From the NCBI RefSeq assembly GCF_000023105.1, contig NC_012669.1, positions 4,217,025-4,281,024 on the forward strand: a stretch of DNA of 64,000 nt, given 5' to 3'. Origin of the DNA: Beutenbergia cavernae DSM 12333. GTDB taxonomy: Bacteria; Actinomycetota; Actinomycetes; Actinomycetales; Beutenbergiaceae. The translations under genes and the position numbers were made by a program. Within the stretch, counting starts at the first letter, position 1; each line of letters starts with the position of its first letter. Below the pieces are notes generated by a model that made no database searches, had not been told where the DNA came from, and worked only from the letters and a program-made list of their open reading frames with translations. Below are positions 61,780-64,000 of the stretch, in pieces.

Positions 61780-64000
61780 ATGACCGATGTGCTCGCCGGC
61801 TACCGGGCGGGCGGACCCGGCCACGACGAGATGCTCCAGTCCACCGGGGCCGCACGGGCCGCGTGGGCGCAGATGGCCGACCTCGTCGGCCTGCACCACG
61901 GCGAGCAGCTGGCCCAGCGCGCCGCCGACGTCGTCGCCCTCCTCGAGGACCACGGCGTCCGGCACGGCGCCGACGACGCGGGCGGCACGGGCCGGCCCTG
62001 GCTCCTCGACCCGCTCCCCGTGCTGCTCGACGAGGTCGAGTGGGCGCGCATCGAGTCCGGGCTGCGGCAGCGGGCGCTCCTGCTCGACCTCGTGCTCACC
62101 GACCTGTACTCCGGCGCCGAGCTCCTCACGCGGGGCGTCCTCCCACCGGCCCTGATCCTCGGCCACCGCGGGTTCGTCCGCGCCGTCGACGGCATCCGCG
62201 TGCCGGGCGAGCACCAGCTGTTCACGCTCGCCGTGGACCTCGCGCGCAACGCCGACGGCGGCTGGCAGGTTCTCGCCGACCGCGCCCAGGTACCCACCGG
62301 GATGGGCTACGCGATGCAGGACCGCCGCATCGTGGCCGAGGTGCTCAGCGGGCTGTACCGCCACGCACGCATCCGCCGCATCGGGCCGTTCTTCCAGGCG
62401 GTGCGCCACGCCGCGGCCGAGGTCGCGCCCGCCGGCGCCGGCGACGCGCCCCGGGTCGCCCTGCTCACGCCCGGACCAGACTCCCCCGCCGCGTTCGACC
62501 AGGCGTACCTGGCCACGATGCTCGGCTACCCGCTCGTGACGGGCGAGGACCTCGTGGTGGCCGACGGGCGGCTCTGGATGCGCTCGCTCGGCCGGCTCGA
62601 ACCCGTGGACGTGCTGCTGCGCGCCGTCGACGCCGAGCACTGCGACCCGCTCGACCTGCGTGGCGACTCCCGGCTCGGCGTCGCCGGCCTCGTGCAGGCC
62701 GCCCGAGCGGGCGCCGTGTCGGTCGTCAACCCGCTGGGCAGCGGCGTGCTCGACAACCCCGGGCTGCTCACCTACCTGCCCCGGCTCGCCCGCGAGCTGC
62801 TCGGCGAGGAGCTCGCGATCGGGTCGGCCGTCACGTACTGGTGCGGCGAACGGTCGATGTGCTCGCACGTGATGGCGAACCTCGACCGCCTCGTGGTGCG
62901 CCCCACGGCCCCCGGCGCGCCGGCCGTCCGCGGCTGGGACCTCACGCTGCACGAGCGTGCGGACCTCGCCGCCCGCATCGCCGACCGCCCGTTCGCCTGG
63001 GTCGGCCAGGAACCGATCGAGGCCTCGACCACGCCCACCGTGGCCGGGTCGGCCCTCGAGGCGAGGCCGACGACGCTGCGGGCGTTCGCCGTCGCCGGCA
63101 CCCGCGGCTACCAGGTGATGTCGAGCGGCCTGGCGCGCGTGACCCCGGAGGACACCGTGCTCACGGACCCCGGCCCGCTCGACGCCGCGAAGGACGTATG
63201 GGTGCTCTCCTCCGAGCCGTACACGGTGGCCGATCCGTGGGTCGGCGAGGCGGCGGCGCCGTCGTCCACCGGCGGGACGGCGCACCTCCCGGCGTCCATC
63301 TCCCCCGGAGCGGCCGAGGACCTGTTCTGGTTCGGCCGGCACGCGGAGCAGGCGGAGCAGACGGTGCGGCTCGTGCGGGCCGTCTCCGACCGGTGGAACG
63401 ACTTCCACGCCTCTCCCGCGAACGTCGGAGCCCGCGCCCTCGACGTCTTGCTTGACGCGGTGGCCACCGTGGCGGCGTCCGGGAGCCTGTCCGAGGTCGT
63501 GACGGACGCCCGGCGGCCCGGTTCCGTGGCGCACACCGAGGCGAAGCTGACCCGGACGGCGACGGCGGTGCGCGACCAGCTCTCCGGCGACACGTGGCTC
63601 GCGCTCTCCGCCATCGAGCGGGCGATCGCACGCGAGCGCGCGCACCACGAGCGCGACCCGGGCTCCGAGCTCGGACCCGTCCTCGCCCGGCTCCTCGAGG
63701 GTCTCCTCGCGCTGTCCGGTATCGCGGCCGAGTCGATGGTGCGCGACGCCGGCTGGTCGCTCATGGACGCCGGCCGGCGCCTGGAGCGTGCGCGCTGGCT
63801 CGTCGACACGCTCGCCGCCACGCTCACGCGCCTCCGCAGCGGCGACGTCGACTCGCTCGTGCTCGAGTCGGTGCTCATCGCCCACGAGAGCGTCATCACG
63901 TACCGCCGCCGCTACCAGGCACGCGCGAGCGTCGGCACCGTGCTCGACCTCCTGCTCACCGACGCCGCGAACCCCCGCTCCCTGCGGTTCCAGCTCGTCG
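61780..64000 (+). CDS. circularly permuted ATP-grasp plus alpha-E domain protein (3' truncated)
   Basis: 740 codons are visible and the frame is open at the window end. The start ATG follows GGGAGG. The N-terminal two thirds is a circularly permuted type 2 ATP-grasp fold (DUF404/DUF407 style): LLDPLPVLLDEVEWARIESG, FVRAVDGIRVPGEHQLFTLA and MGYAMQDRRIVAEVL, then SVVNPLGSGVLDNPGLLTYL. An alpha-E (DUF403-like) region starts about ASISPGAAEDLFWFGRHAEQ. Members make peptide-like products in some transglutaminase-linked operons; the substrate is not known here. The transglutaminase-like partners commonly found nearby would lie past the end. Confidence 0.85.
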   Translation, partial: MTDVLAGYRAGGPGHDEMLQSTGAARAAWAQMADLVGLHHGEQLAQRAADVVALLEDHGVRHGADDAGGTGRPWLLDPLPVLLDEVEWARIESGLRQRALLLDLVLTDLYSGAELLTRGVLPPALILGHRGFVRAVDGIRVPGEHQLFTLAVDLARNADGGWQVLADRAQVPTGMGYAMQDRRIVAEVLSGLYRHARIRRIGPFFQAVRHAAAEVAPAGAGDAPRVALLTPGPDSPAAFDQAYLATMLGYPLVTGEDLVVADGRLWMRSLGRLEPVDVLLRAVDAEHCDPLDLRGDSRLGVAGLVQAARAGAVSVVNPLGSGVLDNPGLLTYLPRLARELLGEELAIGSAVTYWCGERSMCSHVMANLDRLVVRPTAPGAPAVRGWDLTLHERADLAARIADRPFAWVGQEPIEASTTPTVAGSALEARPTTLRAFAVAGTRGYQVMSSGLARVTPEDTVLTDPGPLDAAKDVWVLSSEPYTVADPWVGEAAAPSSTGGTAHLPASISPGAAEDLFWFGRHAEQAEQTVRLVRAVSDRWNDFHASPANVGARALDVLLDAVATVAASGSLSEVVTDARRPGSVAHTEAKLTRTATAVRDQLSGDTWLALSAIERAIARERAHHERDPGSELGPVLARLLEGLLALSGIAAESMVRDAGWSLMDAGRRLERARWLVDTLAATLTRLRSGDVDSLVLESVLIAHESVITYRRRYQARASVGTVLDLLLTDAANPRSLRFQLV

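Overview
The window is very GC-rich and densely packed. It has frequent GTG starts and long operons whose genes overlap by 1 or 4 bases (ATGA, GTGA, TGATG). Gene content points to an actinobacterium, most plausibly a Micrococcales relative of Cellulomonas, Isoptericola or Cellulosimicrobium: sortase LPXTG protein, LCP-family ligase, DUF222/HNH protein, WXG/EspC-type small proteins, and a mycobacterium-like leucine catabolic operon. The genus is an inference from gene content. No intergenic stretch exceeds about 300 bases.

Layout. 1-2.3 kb: end of a sortase-anchored surface protein, a 30-bp repeat cluster and a large lipoprotein. 2.4-6.2 kb: DrrAB-like ABC exporter divergent from a histidine kinase/response regulator pair. 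6.2-9.5 kb: TetM/OtrA-type ribosomal protection GTPase with a possible leader ORF, and a phosphotransferase-fold protein with a degenerate catalytic loop. 9.7-13.9 kb: thiBPQ thiamine transporter behind a TPP riboswitch. 13.9-15.1 kb: small ABM, DUF4235 and VOC genes. 15.2-21.6 kb: six-gene Mrp antiporter operon with fused A/B subunits. 21.8-26.9 kb: DUF222/HNH protein, a membrane-anchored beta-propeller protein and a cation/proton antiporter. 26.9-31.8 kb: leftward run including dcd, a duplicated VOC protein, a YczE-like membrane protein, a TIGR02569 protein and a deazaflavin-type nitroreductase; then tRNA-Gly, a nucleotidyltransferase and an acetyltransferase.

33.5-37.8 kb holds the most unusual locus. 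A three-gene cassette (YbaB-like protein, EspC-like protein with a YxxxD signal, WXG-turn membrane protein) occurs twice in tandem. Each copy follows the same promoter-like element at the same distance from its start codon. No type VII secretion machinery is visible in the window. 37.8-45.1 kb: GH31 glucosidase, SDR, Rho_N-like protein, DUF1801, DHFR-like, DUF6328, GNAT and LCP genes.

45.1-57.7 kb is a leftward 11-gene operon encoding the whole route from branched-chain 2-oxoacid, seemingly leucine-derived, to acetyl-CoA: BkdABC, acyl-CoA dehydrogenase, AccA1/AccD1 carboxylase, MaoC hydratase, CitE-type lyase, ScoAB and thiolase. An Lrp/AsnC regulator is divergent. The first gene, bkdA, is frameshifted in this sequence. 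58.3-64 kb: two unknown genes, GNAT, a strong hairpin, an M50-like peptidase overlapping an Rsm22-type methyltransferase, and a circularly permuted ATP-grasp protein running off the end.

Several short repeat families (30 bp, 22 bp, 64-bp palindrome) lie between genes and, in two cases, inside gene starts or coding sequence.
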